In this document: in pieces, positions 1-12,700 of the stretch
Position numbering within the stretch: the first letter of the stretch is position 1
How the letters are laid out: each line of letters opens with the position of its first letter
Assembly (NCBI RefSeq): GCF_036417845.1
Contig: NC_089990.1
Location: forward strand, 4,538,001-4,602,000
Origin: Apteryx mantelli
Lineage: Eukaryota; Chordata; Aves; Apterygiformes; Apterygidae
Reading direction: 5' to 3'
Length of the DNA stretch: 64,000 nucleotides
Made by a program: the position numbers and the translations under genes
Notes under the pieces: generated by a model
Told to the model about the DNA's origin: nothing
Databases searched by the model: none
The model's input: the letters and a program-made list of their open reading frames with translations, nothing else

Positions 1-1955
1 CCAAGCAAAGAACCTTGAGGTTCCTTGGAACAAACTGGAAACAAATATAAGGCAGAAGATGCCCCAGACAGGGACCGCTCGGTGGCACAGCCGCTCTCCC
101 CAGGTGCCCCGGCCAGCCCGGCTCTGCCAACTGCACTCGGACCTTGCACCTTGCGTGGGTGCAGGGGATGTTTCGGGCACCTGGAGGCAGGGCGAGAACC
201 TGTCTCTGTTGTCTCCTTTTCCTCCTCCTATGTAAATTTTATATAGCCATTTAATAGAGAAAGCTATATAGACTGAGTTAATACACTCTTTTCACCCATG
301 TGCTTGTGTGTCATGACCATGTAGGGGGAGAGGCTTGCGGAAGCGAAGATGACGTGTCTAGGGGCAGATGGGCGGCCGCGATGCCGGCCAAGAAGCGCGT
401 TTTGCCCAAGCAGCGTGCGGACTGGCAGCAAACGCCGCCTTGCAGCTCCCGCAGCAGTGGCCACGCAGGCGGACCGCTGGCAGACTCGAGGAGGAACGAA
501 GCTGGGGAAGGTTAGGCTTACAGTGACTATGCGTTCGCACCAAGCTCTCGGCATCTTCATTTTATCTGGCATATGTTCAACTGCGACCTTTCTTTCTCAA
601 TGTGGGCAGATAAATCGCTCCTCAGTGCTCCGCGTCCGACCCTGGGCTATTCCTGAGTGGTGAAGGATGGATGTGTTTACAGATTTTAGCCTTGAAATAC
701 AGACCTTTCCCAAGAACATCATGTTTCGATTTGGTATGTATGTTTTCACCACCACTGTGTGAATTCCAGTGTTTTTAGGGCATAAAGATATTCAGATAAG
801 GGAATTCTATTAAAGCAAACTGGTCCATGCTTTGTGAAAAACCCTGTATTTATTACTTGTTTTTTTCCTAAATGGAAATGCATCATGCAAGGCCCTGGGG
901 CCTTGGTGAGGTGGGACACCCAACCACACCAAAGGCATCACATGCCTTTACCACCCACATCCAAAGCTTCCCGGGCAAAAATATGTTCCCAGGAAGAATA
1001 TATTTTGCAGATGACCACGCTGAGCTGGACCCGAGCGCCTGGCTCCAATCCCCTCCGCTGACCCCAGCTGCAGGAACCGGGTGAGATGTTGGGCGCCTTC
1101 CAGCAGAGACAGGACGCAGCCGCCCAGGTCAGTGTTGCGGGGAAGCGGAGGTGCCTGGCGGCTGCTGGTGGAGGTGGACACACGGAGGTGGTGACCGCAG
1201 CCCGGACACGTGCCGTCCGGCTCAGCCACCGCACTGAAGGACGAGCCACCCTCTGCTCTCCGTGGAGCGAGGCCTCTTTAAACACCAAAACATTGTCCAG
1301 GCTACGTTTAGGATTTATTAATTAGTGTTTTGGGTTTTTTTGAAACGTTCCTGGCATAACCCCTGCTCAAATGGCATTTCACTTCCCAGGCAGAGCAGTC
1401 CCGCGGCACGTCTGCGTGGGGTCCGCCGCGGGAGGAGCCCAGCCTGAGGAAGGCAAGGAGCCCAATACCCGATTTGGGTGCAAACCTGGCGGTGGCCGTT
1501 GTTCCTCAGCAGGTCGTTTTATTTCTCTGCGCTCCGGGAAGAGGATTTTGACACGTACACTTTGCAGAGCCGTTTCAGCTGTTCCGACAGCTCGGCCGCA
1601 AAACGTTGCCTCAAATTGTTTTGTTAAGCCCAGTCATCACCGTGCTTGTTTGCCCCGCAGCTATGAGAACCACGGATCCTCTGGAGAAAATTGGAGTTGT
1701 GCATAGACGTACAGAGCTTGGCATTGCTCCCAAATGTACTCTGCTGCTCGCGGAGGCGAGCAGCAAACCTTCCGCGGCCCGGGAAGCTTTCTAGCTATAC
1801 TGAGGATATCGTTAGTTATTGCACTCGAAAAGCCTCGACATCTGGAAGCTGAAGCCAGGAGGGCTCTGTCGCTTCACACCTTCTCAGGGTCTAGGCACCA
1901 TCCCGAGAAGGACCTGCTGGCACCTGTGTCTGGTCCAGCTCTCTGGCCAGGCTGG
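1..1955. other. Non-coding DNA downstream of IL13RA2
   Basis: No recognisable exon, RNA gene or transposon. Open frames here are short, overlap on both strands and show no domain. In human the next gene on this side is HTR2C, but no part of its coding sequence is seen here. Confidence 0.5.
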
Positions 1956-2362
1956 CCTCTGCAGTGGCACCGGATCGGTGCTGGGCTCTGCAGTAGTGCT
2001 GGGGTCAGTGCTGGGCTCTGCGGAGGTGCTGGATCGGTGCTGGGTTTTGCAGTGGCGCCAGATCGGTGCTGGGCTCTGCAGCGGTGCTGGGATCAGCGCT
2101 GGGCTTTGTGGTGGTGCCAGATTGGCGCTGGGTTTTGCAGTGGTGTCAGATCGGTGCTGCGCTCTGTGGTGGCACCGGATCGGTGCCAGGCTCTGCGATG
2201 ACACCAGGACCTGTGCTGGGCTCTGTGGTGACACCGGATCGGTGCCCGGCTCTGCGGTGGTGCCAGACTGGTGCCAGGCTCTGCGGTGGCACCGGATTGA
2301 TGCCGGGCTCTGCAGTGACACCGGATCGGCACCAGGCTCTGCAGTGACGCCGGACGGGTGCG
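1956..2362. repeat. Minisatellite, ~30-bp unit, about 13 imperfect copies
   Basis: Seen directly: tandem copies of a unit like GGATCGGTGCTGGGCTCTGC followed by AGTGGTGCC. Copies diverge by substitutions such as GGGTCAGTGCT or CGGATTGATGCC, with later copies ending GTGACACC. Because the period is mostly 30 bp, several frames on both strands remain open and give artefactual ORFs of 150-250 codons rich in Leu/Gly/Ser or Pro/Thr. Unit number was counted by eye. Confidence 0.9.
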
Positions 2363-5300
2363 TGCTGCGGGAGCCGGTCAGCACGGCTGCGCCGGGCCAC
2401 GGGCACGAGGCCGAGAGTCGCCAGCGGTGACGTTACCCGACAGCCCAGCGGGTGCCGAACGCTGGGGCGTCCCGCTTGGCGGGCTGGAGAGAGCCGAGCT
2501 CCGCCGCCGCGCAGGCACCGTTGTCTCGCTTTCATTTTCAGGCAAAAAACAGTGACTTGTGTCGGGAGCCGATCTGCCTGCGCTTTGCGCTCGCCGCTCG
2601 CTCGAGCACGGACGCTGACACCCAGCGGCCACGGAGCTGCCGGCACCGCGCCGGACGGGCGGCACGGGAGCGAGGCTGCCGGCGCCGGGATGCAGCCGCA
2701 ACCGAAGGAGGAAAGAGCTGCTCGCGGCGGAGCCTTGCGGCGTGCCGCGATCGCCCAGGCAGGTTGCAGCGTTCGAGACGCGTCAAAACCTTGTAGTCGG
2801 CGGTTAGAAACATGAAAAAACTCAAGGATGGAAAAAGCCGACGAAAGGGATGTGGGTTTTCGGGTCGTTCTCTCGTTGGCAGCTTGCAAACAGGCCTCGC
2901 TGAGAGCACGGGGGTGGTTGTGTGCGTTCGGATGCCGCTAGTGACCTTGTCATTTGCCTTTCCCGTTTTTGTTACCTCCCCAAAGCTGTTAGAATTTGAC
3001 AGACAAATTGATTTTGCGTTTCCCCCCCAGCATGAACGAAAACATGCTTTCATATGTTTGACGAGTATTGACATTCTCCGGGGAAAATAATCCGCCGGAA
3101 GGGTTGCTTCTCGTCCTTCAGCAAATGGCTCTAAGACTTTATCAGTCAGAGGCAGAGAGGCCACAAGCTCGGGGGCGTGCAAAGGCGCTCTCGGTGCGAG
3201 CTGGGCAACGGCATGCCTCGCCAGACGTGGGGGATTAAGTGCCGTAAAACTACGGTGGAAGCCAGACAGAAGCTGGAAGCAATAAGAGCAGAGTATGCCA
3301 AAGGACTGCTTTTGAAAGAGCTTTACTGAAAATATTAATTACGGACTACAGCAAATGGATTCAACTGCTACGCTGCGAATACGGCGTGAAAGAAATACGT
3401 GATTAGTATAATCCTATACATTTGGCGGGGCGGAAAGCCTAATACTGAAATTCTAGCCAGGTTTAGGATGTGGGGAAGGAGAGGTGGCCGCGCGCGAGGA
3501 CGGGATGCTGCGAGAAAGCAGGCGGAGGTGTCACTGCTGTGCAGGGAGGACCCTCCGCGCGGGGACGCGTCCGGTGCCGGGAAGCCGCTCCAGGGCAAAG
3601 CCTGCCTTTCCTCACCTAGGCGCGCACGTAAAGCCGCAGCGTACAGCTATAAGGAGATGTCCGTAATTTATCACTGCGTTACTAGGCAGGTTTCTAGGCA
3701 TGCTTCAGCCTGATCTTTATATTTTGCGGTTACTGAAATAGCTCTGATCTTCTCTGGGGCGAGTTGTAGCTCTGGAGGTACAACATCATTCCTTTGCCAC
3801 CTGTCCGTTCTCTTTAAGTCTTCTTCCCTTCTTATCTCTTTTTGGACCAAATTAGGCTAGAAGTCTTAACCCAGATTATAAAGCAGTCCCTAAAGAGAGC
3901 TCCAGCAGGGTCTCAGCATCGCTTCTCGCCTCCGGCATGCTCCCGGGGCGTTTCCTGGGGTTTCTTTAGACCTGGAGCAGGCTTTTTGCTCCGTGCTTGT
4001 GCTGAGCTTGGCCTAGCAAGAGTTTGGGGCTGTAAGTGGGCTTTTTGCTCTGCTGTTTGTCTGGGGGCTTCTCTGCCTGGTCGCTTGGGTTTGTGCGCTC
4101 GGGCCGTGCGGGTGCAGCGGTTTGCGATCAGAGGACTCGCCCCCGTGGGCAACGCGGGCCCAGATTGCCGCCTCCGCTGGCGTCGCCTCCGTGCGAAACC
4201 CCGGCTTCCCCCCGCCGAAGCGGCACGGAGATCCCGTCCTCGCGCCGGCAGCGCGGTGGGACCCGGCCAGGCGGGCAGGCGGGCGCTGCCGGTGCTTGCC
4301 GGGCCGCTCGGGCACTCCAGACGCCTGTGCGAGCTGCGCCTGGGGTTCCCTTGCCGTCGGGTGGGTGAAACTGCGTCCGATTTACCCGCTGCACCGGGGT
4401 GGTCTCTAGTTTATTACCCTGCGTTTCAAACGGGCAAGTTTCACAATGCGACCGTGTATTTTTAGTAGCGATTTAAACTGTTTAACGGGCTGGCAGAATA
4501 TCAGAGGCATGCTGGGCGCTATTCTCAGCAGCAGGGAAGCTCAACAAGCCTCTTTCCAATGGATTTCTTTAGCGCTTTTGGATTTTAACCATTATTATTA
4601 ATGCCATAACTACTGCCCATGATGACAGTCCTGAAAACCTGTAGCCTAAATGCTCCCCAGTTCTGGATGCACCCCAGTCCCGTAGGTCCTAAAAGCACCA
4701 GAAGGACCTCAGCCTTAGCCCAGCCAAGCAGCTCAGCTCTGAATTCAGCCGTGCTCCAAGCCAGCTTTGTTTCAGCTTCCTCCCCTCGCTCCCGGTTCCC
4801 TTCGCCCTCTCTGCGAGATCAGGCAGCGCCGTGCCCCGTCCAGCTCCCTTCGCTGGTAGCCAGCGTGCTGCATTCATTGAGTTAAAGCACGGCATTTGCA
4901 GTGCCCATTGCACACACATGCCGCTGTTCTCGGCTGTAGAGCCCCAGGAAGCAGCAGAGGGTACGGTCAGAGGTTGCGTCTCCTCAAAATAACAACAATC
5001 GGGTAATTTCACTTCTGCTCCAGTCCGATTTTCCTGGTGCTTTCTTGCCTTGGTTGCTCCCCAAATAGCATTGGGTTGCTGCCCATTGAGCAGGGGAGCA
5101 GCTGATATAGCAACTGAATAATTTTGCAGTTGGATGCATAAGATGCTTGCTGTGTTGTTCTCTGACTGATTGTATTAACAGGGCTCTTTGCATATCTGAT
5201 TGCTGCAAGCTTTATTTTCTTTCTAAGCTTCCTGGGTTCACTAGAAATTCCCATCTGGGAATAAATGCTCCCGCAAGAAAATGTGTTCTCTGGCTTGGGC

Positions 5301-5927
5301 AGAGGAAATGAAAGCACAGTAAACACACGGGTCTGAGTTGGTTCATTTTTTTTTAACAGACAAACCCAGAATTGTGCTTGGTGGATCGCGTCTCACTGGG
5401 GGTTCACCCAGCCGTAGTGGTGACTGGGGTTTTTTTGTTTGTTTATCATCGTAGGGAGCGATTCCTTAGAAGCCAGTCAGCAATTTCATTAGCTGAATAC
5501 ATGGCTTTGAGAGACATCTGGGGTACTTCACCGAATTCTGGTACCTGTGCTCGGTTCCCAGAGAAGTTCCCATACTTGCCTTTGCCGCAGTAACCCTTTG
5601 CTTCTCCTTTTAACCATCATCTGCCCTTTGCAATAGCTCTGACTATGACCTTTTACAGCAAAACTTTCTCTCGAGGCCTCCCTACTTCAGCTTTGCGAAA
5701 GATAAGGCATATCAGGTGATGAAATAAATGCAGTTAGCTCAAGGGCAGCATTTAAATACTATCGGCAGATTGAGTATTCGGGGACTAGGAAGGAAGAAGT
5801 GGTGAGAGAAGAGGGGGGTATGGTGGCTACCTGCAGGCATTAGTACGTGGCCTTGTGTGTGAGGTATTGCCCTTCAGTGTGCCTCCTGCTGAAACTCTGA
5901 AAAAAACCCACACAGCAGAGTGGTGTC
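2363..5927. other. GC-rich intergenic DNA with CpG-dense patches
   Basis: Patches around 2.36-2.80 kb and 4.08-4.38 kb are dense in CpG and keep long frames open by composition alone, e.g. 207 codons at 3842-4465 (+). None shows a signal peptide, domain or convincing splice pattern. No gene called. Confidence 0.5.
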
Positions 5928-5933
5928 TTTATT
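5928..5933 (-). terminator. Candidate IL13RA2 polyadenylation signal
   Basis: AATAAA on the minus strand about 750 nt after the proposed stop codon. Another AATAAA lies at 5211-5216. Hexamers of this type are common by chance, so this is only a candidate. Confidence 0.25.
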
Positions 5934-6287
5934 CACTGCAGTTCCCACTGCCTCCTTTTTCTCCCTTGTCCCGTTATCAGAAACGGTTTGCTCCAGAATC
6001 AGTTGAGAAACTCTTCCGAGGTTTTCTCGGGCCCGTTGAAGACTTGAAATCCAACAACCGACCTTGTAAATGGCAGCAAGAAAGGCCCAAAGGGACTTCC
6101 GATAGCTCAGGGCTCCTTGTCTCTCCTTGGGATGATCTTCTAAGAGCAATCCATCAAACACAAGCAGTACAGTCATCGTGTTAGCGGAGTTAGCATCCCA
6201 CAGACGAGGGCAACGGCTTTCCTGCTGGGGATCTGCAGTGGGCACAGGTTGTTATTCCCAGCACCGAGAGAGTTGGTGGCCCCCCAC

Positions 6288-6324
6288 GGCATCCCCGTGA
6301 CACCCCACAGCATCCCCATGACAA
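6288..6324. repeat. Short imperfect tandem duplication
   Basis: Two adjacent copies of a ~23-bp unit containing GCATCCCC(C/A)TGACA, separated by CCCCACA. It lies in the presumed 3' untranslated region of IL13RA2. Confidence 0.6.
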
Positions 6325-6472
6325 CGCAGGGGGAATTTGCTTTCCATGGGTTTCTTGCTAGCATCTACACTTTGTTCAAATTTCGTGAACAAAAACATTT
6401 GAAAGGCAAATAGAAAACAGAAATGAAGTGTGTGTCTGAAACCCCATGCATTCATCTATCAAAAATGCATTA

Positions 6473-6545
6473 GTTCATCTCTTCTGTATAGAGAAGAGAT
6501 TATTAGTTCATCTTCTTAGATTATTAGTTCATCTTCTTCTCTATA
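6473..6545. repeat. Small tandem repeat of ATTAGTTCATCTTCT
   Basis: Three to four imperfect copies of a 15-23-bp unit, with embedded complementary words TATAGAGAAGAG and CTTCTCTATAG that could fold into a hairpin. It lies just downstream of the proposed IL13RA2 stop codon, in presumed 3' UTR. Confidence 0.6.
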
Positions 6546-6678
6546 GAAAGTATTTCTATAGCCAGTTCTCCCTCATCAGTGATACCTTAAAAAGCATGTA
6601 ACAAAGGCTACCCACATGCTCACCCTGTACAGTCTTACTATACAGTAAGGAAAGGATAATAGTCTCTGTACCGGGAGA

Positions 6679-6706
6679 TCAGTTCTCTCTAAGTGATCCT
6701 TCTGAC
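6679..6706 (-). CDS. IL13RA2: Proposed IL13RA2 terminal coding exon (short cytoplasmic tail)
   Basis: Best candidate for the last coding exon. After an acceptor CATTTTCTTCAG the minus strand continues in the required phase (Arg codon AG/G) and reads RSEGSLREN then stop. The total length of 374 is close to human 380 and the tail stays short, as expected for a decoy receptor. The residues do not resemble the human tail (KPNTYPKMIPEFFCDT), and I found no sequence downstream that does. The true exon could therefore be elsewhere to the left. Confidence 0.5.
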
Positions 6707-9700
6707 CTGAAGAAAATGTCGTCAGTGCCGGTAACTCGGGTATGGGCAAGTTCACCTACCGCACCAGCTTTCCCCCTGTGCAATGCGACATTGAAAGGAA
6801 TGCAGACTGATGTAAGCGTGAAGAGAATGAGCCTCAGCCCGGAAGAATGGCGTTGCTCTACCCCAGCCAGAACAAATCTCTGCTGCCTGAGTGGTTTCGG
6901 GCAAGCTAGTGGCATTACTTGCGCTGCTCTACGTGTGGGTAACTTTGCTGCGTTTGACAGAAAGAGCCTAGGCTTGTCTCGCCAAGACTCGGGGCTCTGC
7001 TGTGATTTTGTAGCTCGTTGCAAGGCATTTCATATCAGAAACCACCACGGTTATTAGGTGGTTTGCTGGATATAAGCTGCTGTTTAGCGCTCAGTCTTAG
7101 GGTATCTATTAATGTATTTGGCTCTTGTTACTCGATATGTCGCTTCATGTATAACTGGAGCCTGAGACACCCGTATGGAAGCACATTGTGTGTGCAGGCT
7201 GCCTTCGTGCTTACCTTTTCTTGCACTGGCCAATCAACATAAATATGATGAGGCTACATGAAAAACTCAGAATGACTGGAACAAGGATAAATAGCTGCTT
7301 GTCCTCTTTTCTGGACACTGTGGAGAGAAATGACAGCGAATAAGGCAATGGCAGCTTGCAGAACGGGTCATGTTACCTCTTCTAAAGCAAACTCTGATGT
7401 ACGAGCGACCTGCTGCCCTTCGGCAGAGCATTTATCTGCAGCCACCTCTATGCAACCATCCTGTGGTAGGGCCAAGGCACACTGGGACTGCCCCTGTAGA
7501 GCCCAGGCTCTGCGAAGTGTCAGTGCTACATAGTGTTTCTTTGGGAGTTAAGGCAGGGCCCGTCTTCTCAGCTTACCCCTATTCCTCCTAAAATCAGCCC
7601 TCATTTCAGTGGAGGCAGCTGAATCCTCCTGGAAGCTCTGGGTAGATGGAGAAGAAGCCCTAAGGGCCCTGTTTTTTGCTGGTGAGGAAAGGTTAATAGT
7701 TTGGGATTTGTCTGTTAAGTGCCATGGAGATGCAAAGCCGTAAGAACGACCATGCTGGATCAGGCTGAGGGTGTGACTAGACCGGGATCCCATCTCCAGC
7801 ACTGGACACCAGCAGATGCCCATGGCAGCCATCAGCGCTTTGTCCCAAACTGGTTTTATAAAGAACGTAGAAGAAATGCTGGTTGATTTTTGGTTCCATA
7901 CCAGAGAAACACTCTTGCGTCCATTCACTCCAAAAGCCCTGGTCGGCACAGAAATTATTTGTTCTGCCCCTGACACGGACACATGAGACGCGGCTTTGAT
8001 TTGCTCTGGGAATGGTGAAGGCAGTCTCCATTTGTGTTGACACAGACTGAGAAACAAAACAACACAGAGAAGAAAGGTCAAGGAATTACATCCCACAGCC
8101 AGTAGCAAGCTGGCATGGTCTGATGTTGCCAAACACGCTACCCAGACTCTACAAGCACTTGGATTATGGTTTGGCAGTTTTAAATGATTTCACAATAGCT
8201 TTGGACCAACCAATGCCAGTAAGATGATTGTGGAGATTAACCTACTGAAAATGTATACGTTCTGAGGTCCCCATCATGCATGTTGCCATTTATGCATGTT
8301 AATTTATGGAATCCTTCATGAAATTGTCTAAGTACATCCATCTCTAGAATATGACAATTAAAGAAAGAAAAAGTCCATCAGATGTCCCTGTGATTAATTA
8401 ATTCTTGCCACTTTTGCTATCAAAACTGCAACTGAATGATGCACAAGGAATAAGCACTATGCAGAAATGATGCATTGCGTCCCAAGCTGCCACTTTGGCG
8501 AAATTAGAATTACAGTTTCATTGGACCAGCTTGTGCTCCTGTGTTCAGGAAAGCAAAGCAAAACAACCTTCACGTCCTGCGTAAAGCTTCTGACGTAACG
8601 GGCTGGAGGCCTACGAAAATTACAGTTCATGGCCTTGCGCCGGGGGCTGTTACCGTTACAGCAAGTGCTGGGGCTGGGAGGTCACGGTGTTAAGCGGGAA
8701 CACGTGCGAGAGGGCAGCGGGTCAGGGTTTTCCACCGCGTGCCTCCCCTTCCCGGCCACCGGGCAGGGCCCCGATAGCCCCTTCTCCTCCCCGAGCGACG
8801 GCGCGCTGCGCTTTCGGCAGCAGCAGGGTTTTCCCTACCTCCCAGGCAGCCTTGGCGTCCCCCCGGTCTTCTGCCAGCTGCAGCTCGTACTCCAGGCACT
8901 GGGGTGGCGTCTCCCCACCTGGTGGGCTCCACGTCACCCGCAGCTCCTCGGAGCCGGACACGGACACCACCAGCCCCTCCGGGGGCGACGGCTTTGCTAG
9001 GGGAAAAGAGAAGGTCAAGTGGTGCAATCAAACGGACGCTCGGTTAATCGCCGCCAACCTCCAGCCTTGCCCGCGGGCGGGATTTCGACGGTCGCGATGC
9101 CGCGGGAGCGCGGGCTGCCCCCAGGCTGGGAGCCGTGTTGCTTGGTTTGCTTTCGCACATGGATTGCGCCAGCTCCCGCGCTGAAACGCGGCGCAGGGAC
9201 TTTGATCGCTGGCGTCTGAGCGTTGCACTCGGCGGGTTTCCCGGCCGGCGCGTGCAGCCGTTCAGCGCTCCACGCGCCTCCAGGCTGTCCTCGTCCCCTG
9301 CCGCGAGCGCTGGCTGGACACGCTGCATCGTGGCGGAGGCTCTGGCTTATGGCATGTGCCCAAAGCTGCGCAAGCGGCACGTGGCAGCACTAATCGAATC
9401 CAGAAATCCTGCTGCTTAGGCCAGTGGCTGCACTGGAGGACTAGCTATTTATTCTGTGACATTAATATTCAGGTAGAGGCACCAGCGTAGTAAGTGCCCA
9501 GAGCAGTGGGTGAGTATGAGTGGCTCTGCTTGCTCTCCCCGTCTCTGATGCACCCAAGACCCACTCATGCTTTTCAGCCGTGCAGCGCTGGCAGACCCCG
9601 TTGCACCTTGCACCCATCTCTCCACCGCTCATGACTTGCTCTAAATAGCAACGCCCAAAGCCCTCCCTGGGGCTGGAGCAGCGGTTTCAATCCAGCGGCA

Positions 9701-12700
9701 TGGACCAAAGCCACCTCTGCCGTGGTGCCACCAGGGCAAGGCCTCCGGCACTGTCTGCTGGGGAGAGCTTGGGACAGGGGGCTCATGGACGTGTTCATGT
9801 TCAGCTCTTCCACCCGCTCAGCCAGGGATGACCCCTATATCTTAATTTCTTGTTACTTTGCCGCAGACCGTTGGCTTCCCAAACCATTTGGCTGCCCGAG
9901 CATTGCACTTGCACGTCCCGGGCTGGGCACCGAGCAGCATTGCTCAACTGCAAATGCTGCTGGAGACTAAGGTCCTGCAGGACACATGCCACAGCCCCTT
10001 CTCCAGGGACAAATTCATCCGGGCGCCTTACAGCTGCTCCTTTGCAAGGGCAGACGGTAGTTTGCCTCCCCTCGGTGCGGGAGGGTTAGCCTTTGCCGCG
10101 CGACAGCCGCCCGGTTCCCCAGAGCCCGGCTGAGCTCTCTGCAGTTATTACCTAGATTTTGGAGGCGAACGGTGACGTACAAAGGTCTCAGCAGCGTGGC
10201 CGCCGCCGAACCGTTGACGCAAATGGTCAGGTCCTTATATTCTGCCTGGCTCAGATTTTGCAACATGCAGCCGATGTTTATACCGTGATCCTGAATATAG
10301 TCATCGCACTGCTCGGCATGGTCCAGGCCCTCGTACCTAGAGGTGCGTTAGGAAAACAGGGGAGAAAAAAAGAAGAAAGAAGAAAAAAAAAAAAAAGCAA
10401 GGGTGGTAAGTATTTGCAATACAGCCTTTTTTTCCTTTTTCTGTTTTTGTTTTTTTTTTTTTGAGGAAACCTCCCCTCCAAAGGGGAAACGCAGCGGTTC
10501 ACGGCGGGTGACCCACGCCGCCAATGCGAGCGAGCGCGCCCGCAGGGACGAGCCGCGCCGCCGGCAGGTCCTGTGCACGAACGCGGTCCGATAACGCCAA
10601 CACGGCGGGCGGGAGCGAGGCGCGGGGTGGCGGGTTAGCAGCTGCTGCGCCAGCGCACCCCCTCCCCAAACTCGCTGGTTTGGGGGTTTCTCCATTAATG
10701 GTAGGTGCTGATAATTCATCGCGAGGAGGCAGGCTTTGGCGTGTCCGTGGCCTGCTGCAGGGACAGTCCCGGGGACCCTCCTGGGACCGCCAGCATTGGC
10801 TCCGAAAGCACCTTGCCGGGCTAACGGGCCGGATGCCGGGAAGCTGCCGCTGGCCGCGGGCCCGGTGGATGCGGGATGGGAGCAGCCGGGGGTGACGCAG
10901 CGTCTCGCGCTCGTGGGCAGCTGCGCTGCAGCGCAAGCAAAAGGCTTCTGCAGTCGTCAAAAGCTCCGAGTTCAACCCGCAGCCTCTCCCTGCCCCGTGC
11001 CTCATCCCTCCTCTCCGGACGGAGACGCGCCGCGGGATGATGACCACACGCGTTACGCTCAGGCTGCCAGATTTGCTGCTGGCCCAATACTGGAAATATT
11101 AAGTGCTGTTTTGCGTCACCTTTTAAGACTCCCTGGGGGGGTGACCGCCGTCGCGGCAGGGCCGCATCCAGCCTCTGCGCTCGGAGCCTAACGAGCGCCT
11201 CCCGGCATGGCACGGTACGTGGGAAAACGCCGCACGCCGGCAGCTATACAAATGAACTCGCGGGGATCCAAAAGGCGCCGCGGCTGCCTTCCCGCCCACT
11301 CCTGACGTACGACGGGACCCAGATCCAAACGCCTGTTTTCATTACAGGCAGTTAAAGGAGGGTGGGTTTTTTTCCAGGACTGAATCATGAATTTCCATGG
11401 TTTTCTTCAGAGACCTTTGTGGTTATTAACTTGCTTTTAAATCGGCGTAGCTGCTTCGAACAGTATTTCCAAGAACAATATGGAAACAATTTTTAAATAG
11501 CAGCTAGGTCTCTGCCTGCAAGTTGCCCACAGGCAGGAAACCCAAGTCACCCTTGTTATAACATCATAACAAATGAAGCGGTTCCTTTGGCCCAAACCAT
11601 AAAGGTCTAGCTTTGCTTTTCTTGAAGAAAGAATCACTAAGTTCGGTTAAGCAGCAGTATAACGGAAATAATGGAGAAACACACATTATTACTGCGCTTT
11701 GGCAGCACGCGCGTGTCCGTGAGCTGGGCTAAGGCTATGAAAACGTATTTGTAAGGTAAAACGGTTGGTGGCCAAGAAACCCTGCTCTTCATGTAGGGTT
11801 CACTGAGCTCGGGAACCGCCTGCCGAATCCCACGCTAGGGAAAGGAGCAGCCCAAATGCTCCGGGTGTCTTCAGCAAAGGCAAAAGCACAAGGCAAAGCT
11901 GGGCGGTCTTCCCGCTCGTTCCAGGTGGGTCCCGTACTAGCGTCGCCAGCCGTAAAAACGGATTTGCTGGGGCGCTTTACTACCTTGAGTGATTCAAGAG
12001 AAGCTGCCTGGATGTTTTCCCATTTCGCTAATACATACCAATAATATAGTCCGTAATGCACCCCTCGAGGCGCGAGCAGCCCTGGCTGCCATGTACACTT
12101 GAGGTATTCCCAGTCATGATAGATGCAGTGAAAATCCTTAACTTCTGATTCCAGTTTGCCTGTCAAACAGGAAATAATAACCGCTATTTAGGAAGGTACT
12201 ATTCGGGCTGAGCAAAAAACCCGTCATTTTACATCTCTGAACAATCGAGCGTTGCAGTCAGAAGAGAAAAAAAGAAAAAAGGCCAGTCGCCGTAATAGGA
12301 TAGCAATAATATAGATAATAAAGTTGTTATTCAGCGGTGGCGCTCCGGCTGGGCAGCCCAGCGGTGCCTGGAGAGGGGCAGGACACGAAGCAACGAGAAA
12401 GCGGCAGGACCCAGCCGCTGCTTCCGCTTCTCCCTCTTGCCAAAGCCGCCCAACGCCCGTGCGAGGGGCTCCTGCAGCGCGCGGAGCTGCACCAGGCGCC
12501 AAAGGCCAGTCCTCACCTTGCAGCGGGACCTGGAAGGTGGCGTGGATCCATTCGCTTTGAACCTCCACGTCGTCGGTACACCGGCCTTCGAGCAGCGTCT
12601 GTACCTTGGCTTCAGCAGTCCTGCTGAGGTCAAAGCCAACTCTGAATTTTAGTTTCCTAGTAAAAATAACCTGGTTGAAAGACAGACTTTATAAGCACCT

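Noticed and set aside
2146-2889. 247-codon minus-strand frame and overlapping frames
   Set aside because: Begins in the minisatellite and continues into CpG-rich DNA; the repetitive translation follows from the 30-bp period.
3842-4465. 207-codon plus-strand frame
   Set aside because: Compositional; no recognisable domain, splice pattern or homologue.
1-5900. 3' end of HTR2C expected from human synteny
   Set aside because: No C-terminal coding sequence of a serotonin receptor is visible; it may lie further left or the order may differ.
12517-12637. Shorter version of IL13RA2 coding exon 3 using the inner AG
   Set aside because: The eleven residues upstream of that AG align with human TIITKNLHYKD, so the outer acceptor is preferred.
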